The notes under the pieces: model-generated | What the model was told of the DNA's origin: nothing | The model's input: only the letters and a program-made list of their open reading frames with translations | The model's database searches: none | From: Tetracentron sinense | Lineage: Eukaryota; Streptophyta; Magnoliopsida; Trochodendrales; Trochodendraceae | DNA: 64,000 nt | Assembly: GCA_015143295.1 (NCBI GenBank) | Contig: CM026560.1 | Location: forward strand, 1,676,501 to 1,740,500 | Direction: 5' to 3' | Translations under genes and position numbers: made by a program | Shown here: piece by piece, positions 1 to 14,300 of the stretch | Layout of the letters: every line of letters starts with the position of its first letter | Numbering within the stretch: position 1 is the stretch's first letter

Positions 1-516
1 CACAATGCGCCGTTGGCAAAAAAGTTACAATCTACATAAGTCTATAGGTGCATCACGGAGGCAATCAATCCAATAAGATAAAAGTACGCCAGCTATCCAA
101 TGGGATAAAATAAGGTAAAATTTTCTAACTAAAACAATTAACAAAATAATGTAATAACTACAGTGCAGCAGATTGAGACACCTGAAAATCCTAGGCTTTC
201 GTAAGTTTTGTTAGGCTATTTTCATAGTTAACATAAAAGAGGTAGTCCTAACATTTTACCTTTTTCATCATTTTAAGCAATTCATTATTGATAATCCATA
301 ACGAACTTACAGTTTATATCAAACTAAACTTTCTCTACTCTATGTTCCTATTTCTATTTTTAAACATCTTAGCAAGTGTGCCATAAAAACATATCAAACA
401 CAAACAAAGCTTGTAGTAAATATTAAAACCTCAGGTTAAAAGGATATGATGGATAAGATAATTTTACATCTTCTAATGTCAGAACTTGCTCACAGTAGTT
501 TCTGGAAGAATGTTAC
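1..516 (-). other. Myosin intron or decayed exon continuation
   Basis: AT-rich sequence with no intact myosin exon. Positions 457-505 on the minus strand faintly resemble the expected next exon (TTVSK, then D-I with a later K and L-S in another frame), so part of it may be exon remains. Otherwise this is the start of an intron whose acceptor lies left of the window. Confidence 0.4.
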
Positions 517-655
517 CTTCATCTGCTACAGCTTCAACATGGTTTTCATTATCAATTACAGTAAACGAGATGTTTCCTAGCCACAAAACTGCAGCAAGCA
601 TTGCAAATACACTGTCTTGGGTCTCTTTGCTAACATGAACAATATCCAGAGCCTC
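517..655 (-). CDS. Myosin VIII exon 11 (last read in window)
   Basis: Codes for 46 residues plus one base, [14 protein letters not shown] to HVEAVADE, with [16 protein letters not shown] as the conserved core. Acceptor TTTCCAG, possible donor GTAACA at 516. The usual continuation (a TTVAKLIGC-like stretch) is not found intact below 516. Confidence 0.9.
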
Positions 656-3600
656 CTGGAAACAGCGTAGCAAAGTTCATGAGCACACCAAACTCTCATC
701 TCCAAAAGAAGGATAGGAAACCAAAATTGCTAATGCTGGAATTTCAAACCACGGGAAAATAAGACCATTAATTACCATAACAATGCGAAATCGCTGAGCA
801 TCATCAACCCCAGTAATAGAGAAGCAATTGCTCTGCCTCAAATATTTGTACTCATTGGCGCTCTTCAAATTTAATTTCTCTGTGTTTCAAACCAGAAAAG
901 AAAATAAACAAGGCAAAGAAAACAAATGTGATAAATAAAATTTAGGAATATTGAAGAGCAGAATATTCCAAAACATCTAACATATCCAATAGGCTATGTA
1001 ATTCATATCCCTCGAATGTTGTTCAAGATGCTTAAGAGGAAGGTAAATTGCATTGTCAGTAATCAATATCTTCCAAGGGCATCCAGATCCAATAGACTCG
1101 AAAGGAATTCTGTTTTCTATACTACATATCCATTGTCATCACCCATCAAACAAAGATGCCCGGATACCAAAAATTGAGGAAGTGGAAATAACCCAGCATA
1201 TTATTATGTCCAGGTCATTGCTCCAGTATCCCATCCATACAGGTTAATATCATGCTCTATATACAATAGTTATAGTTAGCACCATATTTTCAGTATGATT
1301 TGCTAACATTACTTTTGATGGTAATGAAGAATTTATAATAAGCACCCCTGTGACATCCTAGTGATAACTATTATGAAAAAAGAAGTGATAAATTTCAAGG
1401 AAGTCATGAAATAATTAATGGTGCAACGTATACAGTAAACAGTATTTTACAAGTAATCATGCAATGGCTACTAGCATAAGTAATATTGTGTAGGTACCAG
1501 TACGATAACCAAACATAGGTATTTGGATATCCAAGTTCTGCAATCTTTAAATAAGACGTTCAAAACATTTTTTCACAAAATAGCACACCCTTTTCTTTTC
1601 TTTTCTTTTTTTTGAATCTTACAATTTGGTCAAATAGAATTAATCTCAAATCAAGAAACACTTTCCACTATATAATAGAACTACAGGATCTGAATCACAT
1701 AATACGATAATTGAATGAGGGTATGTACTGAAATAGAAAAGGAGTGTAGACAATAAGATATATCCCAGATAGTGTCCTAACTGCGAGATTGTACAGCAGA
1801 ATGACACCTTATGTAGAAGCTTCTTGTAAAAATTAAAATATACCCCAGACCTTCTTAACCATGTTGCTACAGATAGAGAGGGAATCCATTTGCATAATTT
1901 GTTGGCCATGTTTACTAGAGGCCATACTTGGATGAAGATTCTGGGCAATGTACAGTTAGATATTATAACCATAGTTGCACAAAAGCCATGTACAAGATGG
2001 GATGCTCGCTTCAATTATGTCTCATATATAGTGGTCAAAGAGAGTTGTGTCGGGGCTTAATATGGGATAGACCCAAGTCTACAGCCTAAGATGCAGACCT
2101 TAAGCAAGTATTGATGAGTTAGAACCTAAGGCGTCTAGTTCTAAAAGTTCTAAATATCGATATTGTGGGATATGTCGCAGCTAGGAAAAAATATATATCA
2201 CGGGATATATCGTTTTGCAAAGAATATATCGCGCGTCGAGGAACAAATTGGGAAAATATGAAATGTTAATACATATTTGAGAATTAGGAAATTTCTTTTT
2301 AAAAAAATGTGCATAAGAGATGCAATGGGAATGGGGGCAAAGATGTGCGTTGACAATGTATGTTTAACTAATATTTTTATAAACTATGATATTAACACTC
2401 TTCTTTATGTTGTTGAAAATATAGTATGGAACTCGAGGACTACTTTCAGTCTGGTGGTGTCCTTTTTCTTCAATGCCAGTGCTACATTCCAACTATTTGA
2501 GGCCGACAACATGAATAATGTTACACCATTCTAGCCTAATAAAGAGACATATCTTAGGTTAAAGTGTGTGTTATCAATTTCTTCCTCACTATTTTCATCC
2601 ATGTATTTTTTGGACTTCCCCTCACCCTTTTATAGCCTTCAACTTATACAAACTCACTCATCACTGGAGGAGACAGGAGTTGTTATTGGTCTTCATTGAA
2701 CATACCTATTCCATCTCAATTGGTTCTCCCTACTTTTATTACTTATTCGACCAGAGCTCCAAATTGTCTCAATTATGCTCATTCATTACTAGTCTTTCCA
2801 CTCATCCATCTAAGCATCCTCATCTCAACTAAGCTCATCCAGTTAAGAATCCTCATCTCAATTAAGCTCATCTTATGAATATGTTGTTTCTTGATCACCC
2901 AACATTCTACTTCATAAAGAATAAATGGTCTTACCGATTTCTTATACAATTTTCCTTTTAATATGGCTAGAATGCATCAGCCACATAAGTCATAACACTC
3001 TAGAAGCACTAATTCACTTTAGCCACTCAAGTTTGGTCATGCGATAGTTGTGCTTTTTGACATCTCATTTATTCTTGTATATAGGGTACCGCAATACTTC
3101 TCCTCTATGCATCAGACATTTTCATAATCATTAAGTCTTATTAAACATCTTAGTGAGCTAGGAAAACCAGTTTCTCTTATCAATTTCCGCACTTCAATCA
3201 GAATATCATCCGTTTCTAAAGATTTTCATCCCAGCAAAAACTTCTTCCACTTGACTATTGCGAAAATAATAATGTTCCCTAATCTTCAGGGAGTTAGCTT
3301 CTCCATCTAGCCTGAGACCCTGCGACCTGCGTACAGTCTTCGTGTAGCAACTTTTGAAAAATACACTCTCCACCTTGAGCTTCATTTAATACTTTCTTAA
3401 CTATTTTCTTAATTATTCTAGGTTTTTCTCATTTCAAGTTCCTTGCCAAATATTATAGTGTAACCTCTTTTCTTTTATGGCCTTTTGAACATTGTCACTC
3501 TATCACCGAATTATTTTATGAGCCTTTTTCCATTTAGTTTCCACAAAAATTCTTTTCTTATTATTTTAATGCAATTGGAAATTTCATCCAACATCTTTTT

Positions 3601-6600
3601 CGTTTCTACTGCTAAATTCCATGCTTATCCCTCCATCATTTTTCCTAAAAAAAGAAACCACTTTGCCCCTTGCACCACGTTATTTTGAGGTCCTTGTCTC
3701 CATTTTCATTCTCTTCAAACTCTTAATGCAAAGATCCATAAGAAGCAACCTAGTTTTAGTGGCTAAAGTCTCTCCCTAGACAACCTTACATTGTATGCTG
3801 ATGTATCCTTCCTCCTGAGTATGAAAAAGAAAAGTCAACTGGCTCCAGTATGGTCCAAATTCACTTTTCACTAAAAATCAATTGGCTCGAGTTTACACAA
3901 TTTTATATAGCAATATTTTCAATTTTGCATTAATCAGCCTGAGTCACATAACCAACTAGGTTCCAGACACTTCTGTTATCATCCCTGCATTTAATTGCAA
4001 TTCCACCTCCCTAGACTCTAAGAAGTAAGAGATACGTGCAGTCGGCAGTGAGAAATGTCAGCTTGCTAAGATAGAAAAGATAACAAGTTTCAAAGTGTAG
4101 TGTCACCTTTGCTCAATCTAAAGGATACTTCAAGCATTGATGCTCAAAAAAAATCATACAATAATGAACATACAAAAATCTGATGATATATTTACATAGA
4201 GATGTAGAATGCTATAATAGAAACTATTAAGATTGATGCCTAACAAAACATACATAAAATTAAAGAAAATATGAGTGGAAAGGACATAGGATACCTCTAA
4301 GAGTTGGAGGAGCTCCAGCACAAAGCTGATAGAATATATGATACGATCTTTCTCCTTCTGCACATTGTACCACTCTTGACTGCTCATAAGACGGATTCAA
4401 TTAGTGACTTGTCCACAAAATGTAAACAAACACAAGACTAAACCAAAAAAGAAATAGAAATACCTTTTCAAGTAAAACTGTTTACGAACCAAGAATCAAG
4501 TTGACAAGAGCAAAACACAGATGCAGCTAATAAAGGTCAGTATCAACTTTCACGTAAAGGAAATGGAATGCCATTGAAAAACTTGTGGAAACAAGTGATC
4601 TTACAAGTTTGAATCTTGGCACCCGAAATTCTTCCAGTTTCACTAAAGTGAATTTCAATCAGCTTCCCCTGTGACATGTTCAATCAAAAGATTGGTATTT
4701 ATAGACCAAGATCCCCAATATTGGATAGAAAAACACAAAACAATTATTTTGGAGTTCAACATATACAAGTCAATCTAAAGCATAACATTGAACATTCCGT
4801 GCAAAGAGTATGTAGCTTACAAAGCGACTTGAGTTGTCATTTCTTGATGTTTTTGCATTGCCAAAGGCTTCCAATATGGGATTGGTCTTCAATATTTCAT
4901 ATTCTATTCCACTACCACCTCCAAGAGCAGCCAAATATTGCATTGCTATTTTTGCTGTCTCGGTTTTTCCAGCTCCACTTTCACCACTGGACAAATAATT
5001 GTAAACTGTTATTGACCAATGTATACATACAGATGTGATGCACAACACTCAAAGACTAAATGCTATAATTCACTACTAATTGACATGTTTCTTAGTTTTA
5101 CTAATGGAGAACAGTTTGATTTTAAAAATAAAAAAGTAGTACTCCAATGAAACTAGAACCGAGTTAGAGAAAAAATTTAGGGGTGCAGTACAGGAAATAA
5201 AAATGTATGGGCATCTCTGGAAAATAGGTATAAAGGTGCCCAAAAAGAGGGAAAATGACTTCCATTTTTTCCAAAGCCAGAAATTATTTTCTGACAACAA
5301 TAAATTACCTCTTTATTTAGTTGTTCTCATTCTTCTAATAATTATAATTTTTTTCATTGGTAACAAGAGAAATATATTAAAGTACGGACGATTACAAAAG
5401 GAAGCTACTAAGTGAAAACATCCCTAAAAACTACTTCTTTATCCAAGAAGTGAGCCATATCATTTTAACCGCTCTAGGAACCCAAGAGAATAGGATGTTC
5501 CCATGGACTACCAAATCTCGAATATCTCTAATGATATTTGCGTACCTCCATGGACCTTGATCCTTGAATCTCCTTCAACAATGGGCGACGGGAGCTCAGG
5601 GAACCTTAATTGAATAATTCCTTTCCTAATGGAAAGGACCTAAGCTTGGTTAGATGTGGCTTCCCCTATAGGACTTGATAAATGAAGTAGAGTATACCAA
5701 TGAAATCCCAAAGAAGACCCCCAATCCCCATAGGTCGATAATTAGTAAAACAAAAACAAGAAGTGAAGTGAAAATCAGAAGCAAGCAGCGAAGCTCAAAA
5801 AATCCTTAGGAAAAGGGAAGCAAGAAATGAGATATAGATGTCTCATTCACATTATAGTAGGATGACCTACTATACCTTAAATTTTATCTTACATGAGATA
5901 TTTGTGGAGAAGTAGGTGCCTTATGTTTCAATCCAATTATACTTCCTTAGGATATATGATGTAGGCTTTAGACTTGGGTCTATCCCATCACTTCCTAGAC
6001 TAGACACATGATGCCCTTTGACGAGAAGCGAGCTTCTCACCTTGTACATATTCATTCTGATTCTTAAAAGTCTTTAGAATCATTTTTTAAATGAAAAAAA
6101 ATTTATAAATTCAATTGTCCACCTAATTTTAAACATATATATTAATTTAAAATCATATAATGAGTCTTCTATTCCAAACATTCTTATGTACAGCTAAATG
6201 AAGTGTGTTCATCTATCACAAGCAATGTTGTCAAAGTCGAATTAGATCATTAAAGATTATGGTATTTGAAACAAATTGTAAACTTTAACGTAAGTCATAG
6301 GATTTGAATAAATTTCTTCCAAATTTAAGAAAATCAACGTTAAACCTTTACCGATAGAAGTATGTATCCCCAAAATTCTTTCATCGACCATGTTATCATA
6401 GCATATTTTGTTTATTTACCATTAAATAAGAACATATTTTTTTCATAAAGTAGTTGGGTTTCTTTCATATTTAATTCAAGCATTTAAAAAACTCTAAAAC
6501 TTATAAACTAGAAAGACTATCATCAACTCTATGACTTACAAGTCCAAAAAAGTATGGAAACCACCTTGCCAGCTCAAAATTCCAATTTTTTTTATCAGTA

Positions 6601-8283
6601 AAGAAGCTTTATAGAAAAGAAAAGAGATCAAAATTCCAATTGTTCCATCAATTGATAATTTTGACACTATAATCAATTTCAGCTCAATATTTAATTTTAG
6701 TCACCCTAATCTCTTTTTTATTTCTCTTGTTTTTTTAAACTTATATTGTATATCTTCCCTATGATTCACTATGTCTTTCTCAATCCTCCAAACAGATTGT
6801 TCAGAAATGGCTACAAGGCATGTAATTTGAATTGTTGAATATGGTGATTTTATCCTGTAGAAAGCATATTGATTTTTAGATACCTATTATGACCATGGTT
6901 TTAAACTTCGGTGACAGTGTGAACTTCGATCACTAGAGAAGTGGAATTGCGAGGGAATTTAATTAAGTCCAAGGAAGCACTATAAAATTAGGGAAATGCA
7001 ATAAATATCAAGCAAAGGTTTAAAATATAAGATAAAACTTTAATAAACGAATAATAAAGGATAAATTACATATTCATAACTCATTAGTCATTAGAAAATG
7101 AATAGAAGTATGTGTAGACTGTGTAGTATCAAATATAAAAATCATGTGAAGTAGCATTTTTTTCTAAAACTGTTAAAGCCAAATGTGCACATAAATGAGG
7201 CTCACGAAGCTGCTGCTCTAGGTAATGGCAGTAATGAACCAACGACATGTAATTCTGGCAGCAACTGGTTTATTCCCGAATGTACTATTACTGTCGAGCA
7301 TCAATACCCATAAGCAACCCAAATTGTGGGTAATCTGGTATATTACTGTCAAGCATCAAAACCCATAGGCACCCTAAATTGTGGGTAATCTGGATAATGA
7401 CATACACCTACAATCAAGTAATAAGACCCATGGCCTTTCTCATAAGTCATAACTCATAACCAATACTGTCAGGAGTGCCACATCCATAAAACCCAAAGCA
7501 ATAATCATATGACCCCATTCATTATAACGGGAAATGGCTAAGACTGTTTGCCTAATTATTGTATGATTTACAACTAACTATATTTTTTAAAATAAAAAAC
7601 TAACAAATAACTATTTACTTTAATATAAAACACTAAATCTATATTTTAAAATATTTTATAAATTTAGTTGTCAAACATAATTATCCAGACGGAGTATTAA
7701 AATTAATTAACTAATGTACAACCAAATGAATATAACCTATATATTTCCTATCCTAGTGTAATATGTATAATAAACAAATATATAATAAATTTTGTTGAAG
7801 AAGAGATTCATTGAATAAATATAACCTATATATTTCCTATCCTAGTGTAATATGTATAATAAACAAAATATAATAAATTTTGTTGAAGAAGAGATTCATT
7901 GAATATCTTGGATAATTACAATTTACGATGACCCTATTGAGGGTTTAAATAGATAATCCAAGACTCTCAACTTATAAAGATAATCTCAAACATAATAATC
8001 CTAATCTAATACTAAAGATAGTAATCCAAGATTGTGATTGTGATGAGATACACTTATGCAGTGTGTATCTCATCTTACATTTGTTTCCCTAATACTACCC
8101 CTCAAACACGTGGGGATTGAAAATCTCCATCGGTTTGCCACAACTCGGGTACTCCCTTTGTTGATGCCTTCCAAATTTGAAAACATTATTGCATGTTGCT
8201 GGATTTGTTGCCATAAGGATTACATATTGTATTGAGAGAAAGTAAAGAATGAGGAAATATTAAAAGGAATGAGTTAACTACAG

Positions 8284-8319
<36 letters not shown>

Positions 8320-11300
8320 AAGAGAGAGAGAGAGAGAGAGACTGAGTTGGCTGTGGAGATAAAGTAAGCTCGGTGACCGAAAAAGGTGGTGAAATTGACA
8401 GTCCACAACGAGAGAAAAATAATAACCCAGAAAAATAACAAATCCACAACAAGAATTGTAAATTATGCTCGAGCTGAGTGAAAATAAAGTCACTTTGCTT
8501 GTTAATTCCCAAAACATGATTCAAAAACTTGTTGCAAACACTTGGCTCATGGAAAATATGTATGGATAAAAAAGTGCATCCTAAAGATGCAGTAAGAGGA
8601 AAACTCTTACGCGTGTGAGGGATCGAAACTTGGTCCGCTACCAATTTGATGTAAGACAAGTGGGGAGTGGGAGATGAGAAGAGTATAAGAATGAATAGAG
8701 ATTACGATAAGAAAAAGATAGAGGAGATGAATAGATTGAACTCACAAAGAACATCACAATTAATAGAACAAACCATCATGAAAAGTAGAACAAACTACCA
8801 TGAAAATTCTCAAGTGAAAATATTATTCTTCAATTCACTAACTAATAAAAAGTACATGACTACATCTATTTATAGAAAACAAAAAGCTTTTCCTAATCTA
8901 TTTAGGACTATATTTAGAAACGAATTACTCTCAAACAACTCATGCCCTAACTAAAATTATTATTAAAAGACTGAAGAAATAGATAAATTTTAAATTCTAA
9001 AATCCTAACAATCCAAGTGGGGTTCACCATTGAGAATGTGGCTATCAAGTAAGATGTAAAAAGTATGAACATGTTCCGTATTGGTTAGATTTCTAATACA
9101 TGTGGGATTAATGTCTCAAGGGAAAACCACTGGTCAAGATACATTTCAAGGGGATCTATAGTTGAGAATGGTGGAATTTAGATAGGAAATGTGGATTTTA
9201 GAATATTCAAGAGAGGATTTTCGTTGAATAGCCAAGATCTAACATTAAAGGGGATGATGAAATATTGACCCTTCGATGAAAATAATTAAGGATCTTTTAT
9301 AATTTGTTCAATTAGAATCAGCCCACCTTTCCTTCTGAGGGTGGATTGAGTGATTCTAATTTAATGTGATCGAATATCCTACTGAGGCTTTCGGTAACCT
9401 CTTCTTAATAGCATCAAATAAGGAGGTGTCGGTGGATGAGTATTTTGAGTGGAGAGATGGTGCAGCCATTTGGACTCCCAAACTGAGGCACAATTTATTC
9501 GACTAGGAGGTTCAGGACATTTTAAGGTTACTCTCACAACTTCAGCAAGTAATCCCCAGCCCGCTCATTAGGGATAGTCGGGTTTGGGTTCCAGACATCA
9601 AGGGGCGGTTCTTAGTGAGGTGCTTTTTACAATCGTAGCAAACTAGGTCTAGTCTACAATTTTCCCATCAGGCTGTGTGATACCCCTCGGTGCCCTCTAA
9701 GGTTTTCGTTCTTCTTATGGACAGTGATTTGAGTTAAAATCCTAACATGCGATCACCTCATGCATAGAGGATAGTTCCTAGCTAATCAGTGTTTCATGTA
9801 CCTTCTAGCAGAGTTGCGAGAGATGTTTGGTCTTATTTCCGTACCCACCTTTGTATACCTTGGATCTTTTCCCAATACTATCAGAGCTTCTTACCTTGCT
9901 GGCTCTTTTAGTGGTGCTTCTTTCACCGGCGGGAGTGGTTTCGCCTTTCCTTTTGGGGGCAATAGCATGGACTCTTTGGAAGGAGATGAATAGGACGGTC
10001 TTTGAGGAAACTTCTTTGACCATTCCCTAGATCCAATTGCAAGCCCGACATCTATTTTTAGTGTGGTGCTCTATTGGGGGAAATAGAGAGGACCCTTGGG
10101 GGATATCTTTTCTTCTTAGCCATGTGATGTAGTCGGGGTCCTTAGTTACTATTTTTTTGCTTCCTTTGGTTCACTCTCTGTGAAATCTGCATAGTAACTA
10201 ATTTCCTCTTTATTTACATTTACATATTTTGATTACCAATCAATATATATATATATATACCCGAAATTAATATTAAAATATAGTGTGGGTCCCATGTCGC
10301 ATGTGGCAAGGGATAAGATGGGAATTTTAGAATTTGTTTGACCGATTCCGAATAAGTAAATGGGTCTTCATTTCAAAGGTTTTCTTGGACATCAATGCTG
10401 AAGTAAAAAAAAAAAGTTGCAACATAGAAATTGAGGTTTGATCATAGTCAACTTTTTAAGGGCATTTTGATTGAGACAACCATGAATGACCACCATTTGA
10501 AAGACATCTTCGTGCACTTTCTGATGGTAGGGAACTTACCTCAGTCCTCAATTGCCGATGAAAATTTGAGGCAGAAACTTTCACTTTGAAATCCTACGAT
10601 CAGATTTTAGAATGATGCAACAATCAAGGCTAGATCTTGGCCCTTTGATGAAATGGTCCTAAATAGCTTGACTTAAAGGGTGTGGAGGTCTTGGAGGGAT
10701 TTTTTGGATGTTGGATCCGCTTTAAAGTCTCTAGAAGAATTCGGAGAAATGGAGCTGTATGATTGACAATGACCTGCTGTGAGCTTGACCGTGCAAATTA
10801 GAGTATCTACAAGGTGCTGCTGTCTTTACACTTTATTTTCTTCCCTTTTTCACGCAATGCTATCCTAGTAAGAGCAGTTTTAACTTTCTATCTTTTCCCA
10901 ACGCCGTACTTCGTAATTTTCCTAAGCTTACATATATAAGATTTAGTGTAGGTGTCACTTTTATTTTTCTACACTTATGATTTCGTAAAGAAAGGGCCAC
11001 AAATGGAATCAATGTAAGTCTATAAAAAAAAAGGGGCTGAGCACACTTGCATGCATGAAGTCGACTAAGGAAATTTCTCCCTGTTACAGACTCTGGAAAC
11101 ATCGAAAAGATGAAAGCCATAAATGGTTTTTATATACACAATGAGAGAGTAAGAACGGCAAGAAGGAAAAAATAAACTCAATTTTATTTATAAGCAAGCA
11201 AAACGAATGCAGAACAATAACTTGACTTCTGTTTAAAACAAGCTTAAAGCATGCTGAGAGAGTAAGAATGATGAGAAGGAAAAAATAAACTCAATTTTTA

Positions 11301-14300
11301 TTTATAAGCGAGCAAAACGAATGCAGAACAATAACTCGACTTCCATTTAAAACAAGCTTAAAGCATGCACATATTGGGCCTCTGGTATTTACACACAATG
11401 TTTTATGTTATGGTCCTGACTATCACTAGCAAAATGAACATGACTATCGCACATATTTATAGCAACAGATTACATCATGAAAAGAAATATGACTGACGGA
11501 ATAAGGAATTGAACTTTAACGGATTGCATACTGACCTTATAATGATAGATTGGTTTACTTCATCTGCATAAATGAACAAAAACCAGAGTAAATGGTCCAC
11601 ACAGCAATGGGATTGCAGTTGTAGATTTGAAACTCAATCTCACAAAGTAATATAAAAATCTAAACCACCTCGTATCATTTCTCGGATAGCTGTATCTGTG
11701 ATGGCATACACGTGCGGACTATCAATAGATTTACGCTTATATGCTTCAATGTAATCATCTCCATACAAAGGGACTTCCTTGAAGGGGTTGATAGCAATCA
11801 ACACTGGCCCCGCTTTAGTCTACAATGCACAAAGGTATAATACACGCACAGACATTAAAAAGACTAAAACTTTTAGGAGGAAATTTAAGAAAAATAAGCA
11901 CTCACATATATCAGATCTTGATTGTATCTATACTGAAGATTGTACAGCACTGATGGTTCATTTAAATAACTAAGCTGCATGAGATCATCTACACCATCAA
12001 GGATATCAGGGTTTGCTGCTAAGAGACTTTCAGCATGCACCTTTAAAACCTGCAATGGAGAATACAGAAAAAGGGAGAAAAGATATATAATTGACTAGCA
12101 ATAAAAGAAGTTCTTTCAAAAAAAATAAAATTCAGACTTACTTTCCCTTCAGGAAGTGAAATAACAGACTCAGCCCCTGATGTTGACAATATCTTCCCCA
12201 GGACCCAGTTGCCATTTGGAAGTTGACACCAAGACTGAAGCTTCTGAAAAAACAAACTTCAACGTGTAGGTGATAAAATCAAATAGACACTGTGCTGCTT
12301 ATGTCAATTCAAACAATTATTACTTGAGAATGATTTGGAAACAGCCTACATAGTATCGTATTAGGAGTCCTAAATAAGACAACTTTTGACATTGGCATAG
12401 CAGTAATTGAAAGAAACTGTTATTGGAAGAAAGGAATTATGGATGGCATACTAGGATCATTGAGAGGTATACAATGTTTCCCTATTGGTGATTGCCAGCT
12501 TTGAATAATGTTCTGCAGTTCTGCTTCAAGGAACATTCATTGAAAGTCTGTAACTATGTTAAAACTCAACTCAAACTATTATAGTAAGAAACCTGAAAAT
12601 TTACAGGAAGTTTCTTAGAAATTCAGATATTTTGTTGGACATCACTGTGAACTTTTTCTGTTTTAGGAAATCTGACAGATACCTGAGCACAGAAGCAATA
12701 CAACAGTTTTTAATTGGATGTCAAAATATGAAATTGTCTAGCTAGAAACCTAGCATAATCTTGAACATCATCATTAATGCAAAACAGCGTGCAGCCAAGT
12801 TTTTAAAGCTTGGCTGAAATCCAGAATATTCAGAATTTCATTTTGGTTGTGAAAAATTTAGAAGTAACGGCGAATTCTCAGTGGATCTTTTGTGGATTGA
12901 ATATTATTTGACATAATATGGATTCAAGGCTGGAAGATTTGTTTTTCTTCTCCTATGTTGTTCCAGAAATATGGAAATCGAGAGAAACTACCACTTTATC
13001 ACATAACTATTGTGCATTCATCAGTTAGTTCTGTCCACATCAAGTCCTTTCTTATGGCATCAGCAACTTCTGATTTTATTACCCCCTACTAAATTACTGA
13101 TAGACCTGCGTGTCATTAGCATTGCCTCAACCATATGTTGACATGAATCACGTAATAATGAAATAAAATGAGCTGAACAGTCACTTTATCCGCAATAAAC
13201 TCATACGCAAGTGAATCTCATTGCTTCACGTGTCTATAGGACAACAGATGGCCAATCCTAGCAAGAAGCCTATGATGTATTTGCAGAACATGTTCCAAGG
13301 TTGCATACTTTATTTGAAATCAGATAGAAGTTTGGGGTGCAACATTGATGGCTGCATCATATATTGCAGTACTAAAGATCCAAGCTCTTGGATAATTTTC
13401 TCCATTTCTGTATCATAGTTGTTTCCTTTGTAAAAATTAAAAGTGTAGAACACGCCTTTAAAGTTATCTTATTCTTGTGTTCTTCTATTCATGATTTGTT
13501 ACTCAACCTAGCACAAATGGACTTGATTTGATGTTCCTTCTCTTAAACAAGAATTTCAAGTTCTTGAAGAGAATCCATGGATAAGAGGGACAGCCAGTGT
13601 AGTTAAAATGTCGCATATGCCATTGTCTTACCTAGCCGGGACCACTATGCACTATCGCCTAATCCTAATCTAGGCGATACTCCCAAAATTTTTTGTAATT
13701 TTAATAGAAGAAGGTAATTTTTGGTCACCTTGGCATCGCCTAAGCAACGCCACGCCTAGAGAACCCCCAATCGCCTAGGCATCACCTGGATGATTTAGAT
13801 GATTTAAGCCTTTAACTATAATGCTAGAGGGATATATGAAATTCTTCAAGAAGTTAGTCATTTATCTCCACTTGGACAAGCAAATCAATCATGATCACAC
13901 CAAGAACTAAATTCAAGCAATAGAATTAAACAACTCTTTAAAAAAAATCTGTACTTGACAGAAACTAACACTAAACAAGAGACATAATTACCTTCTTTGT
14001 AGCATAAGAGCTAGTGTCACTCCACCTGGATTCAATACGGGATGGTGTTAACGCGGGTAGAGGAGAAGCTGCTGAATCCAAGTATTCATCCCCATCTGAA
14101 GGCCTTTCTTCTTCAACAGATATGACTTTCCTACTGTAGGGGGATTCATCATTAACATGCTCCATGTTCCTAACAGTATCCTCAACAACCTCACCACATA
14201 AATCATCATTTTCAGGAATACAAGAAGAGATTGTATTAATAGTGTCTGAAGTAGGTGAACCGGTAAACTTAAAACCGACAGGCAATGATCGGAGTGATTG

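Noticed and set aside
4676-5038. 120-codon plus-strand frame
   Set aside because: Antisense shadow of myosin exon 6.
8186-8659. 157-codon frame over the microsatellite
   Set aside because: Long only because the GT/AG repeat lacks stops (Ser-Leu and Thr-His runs).
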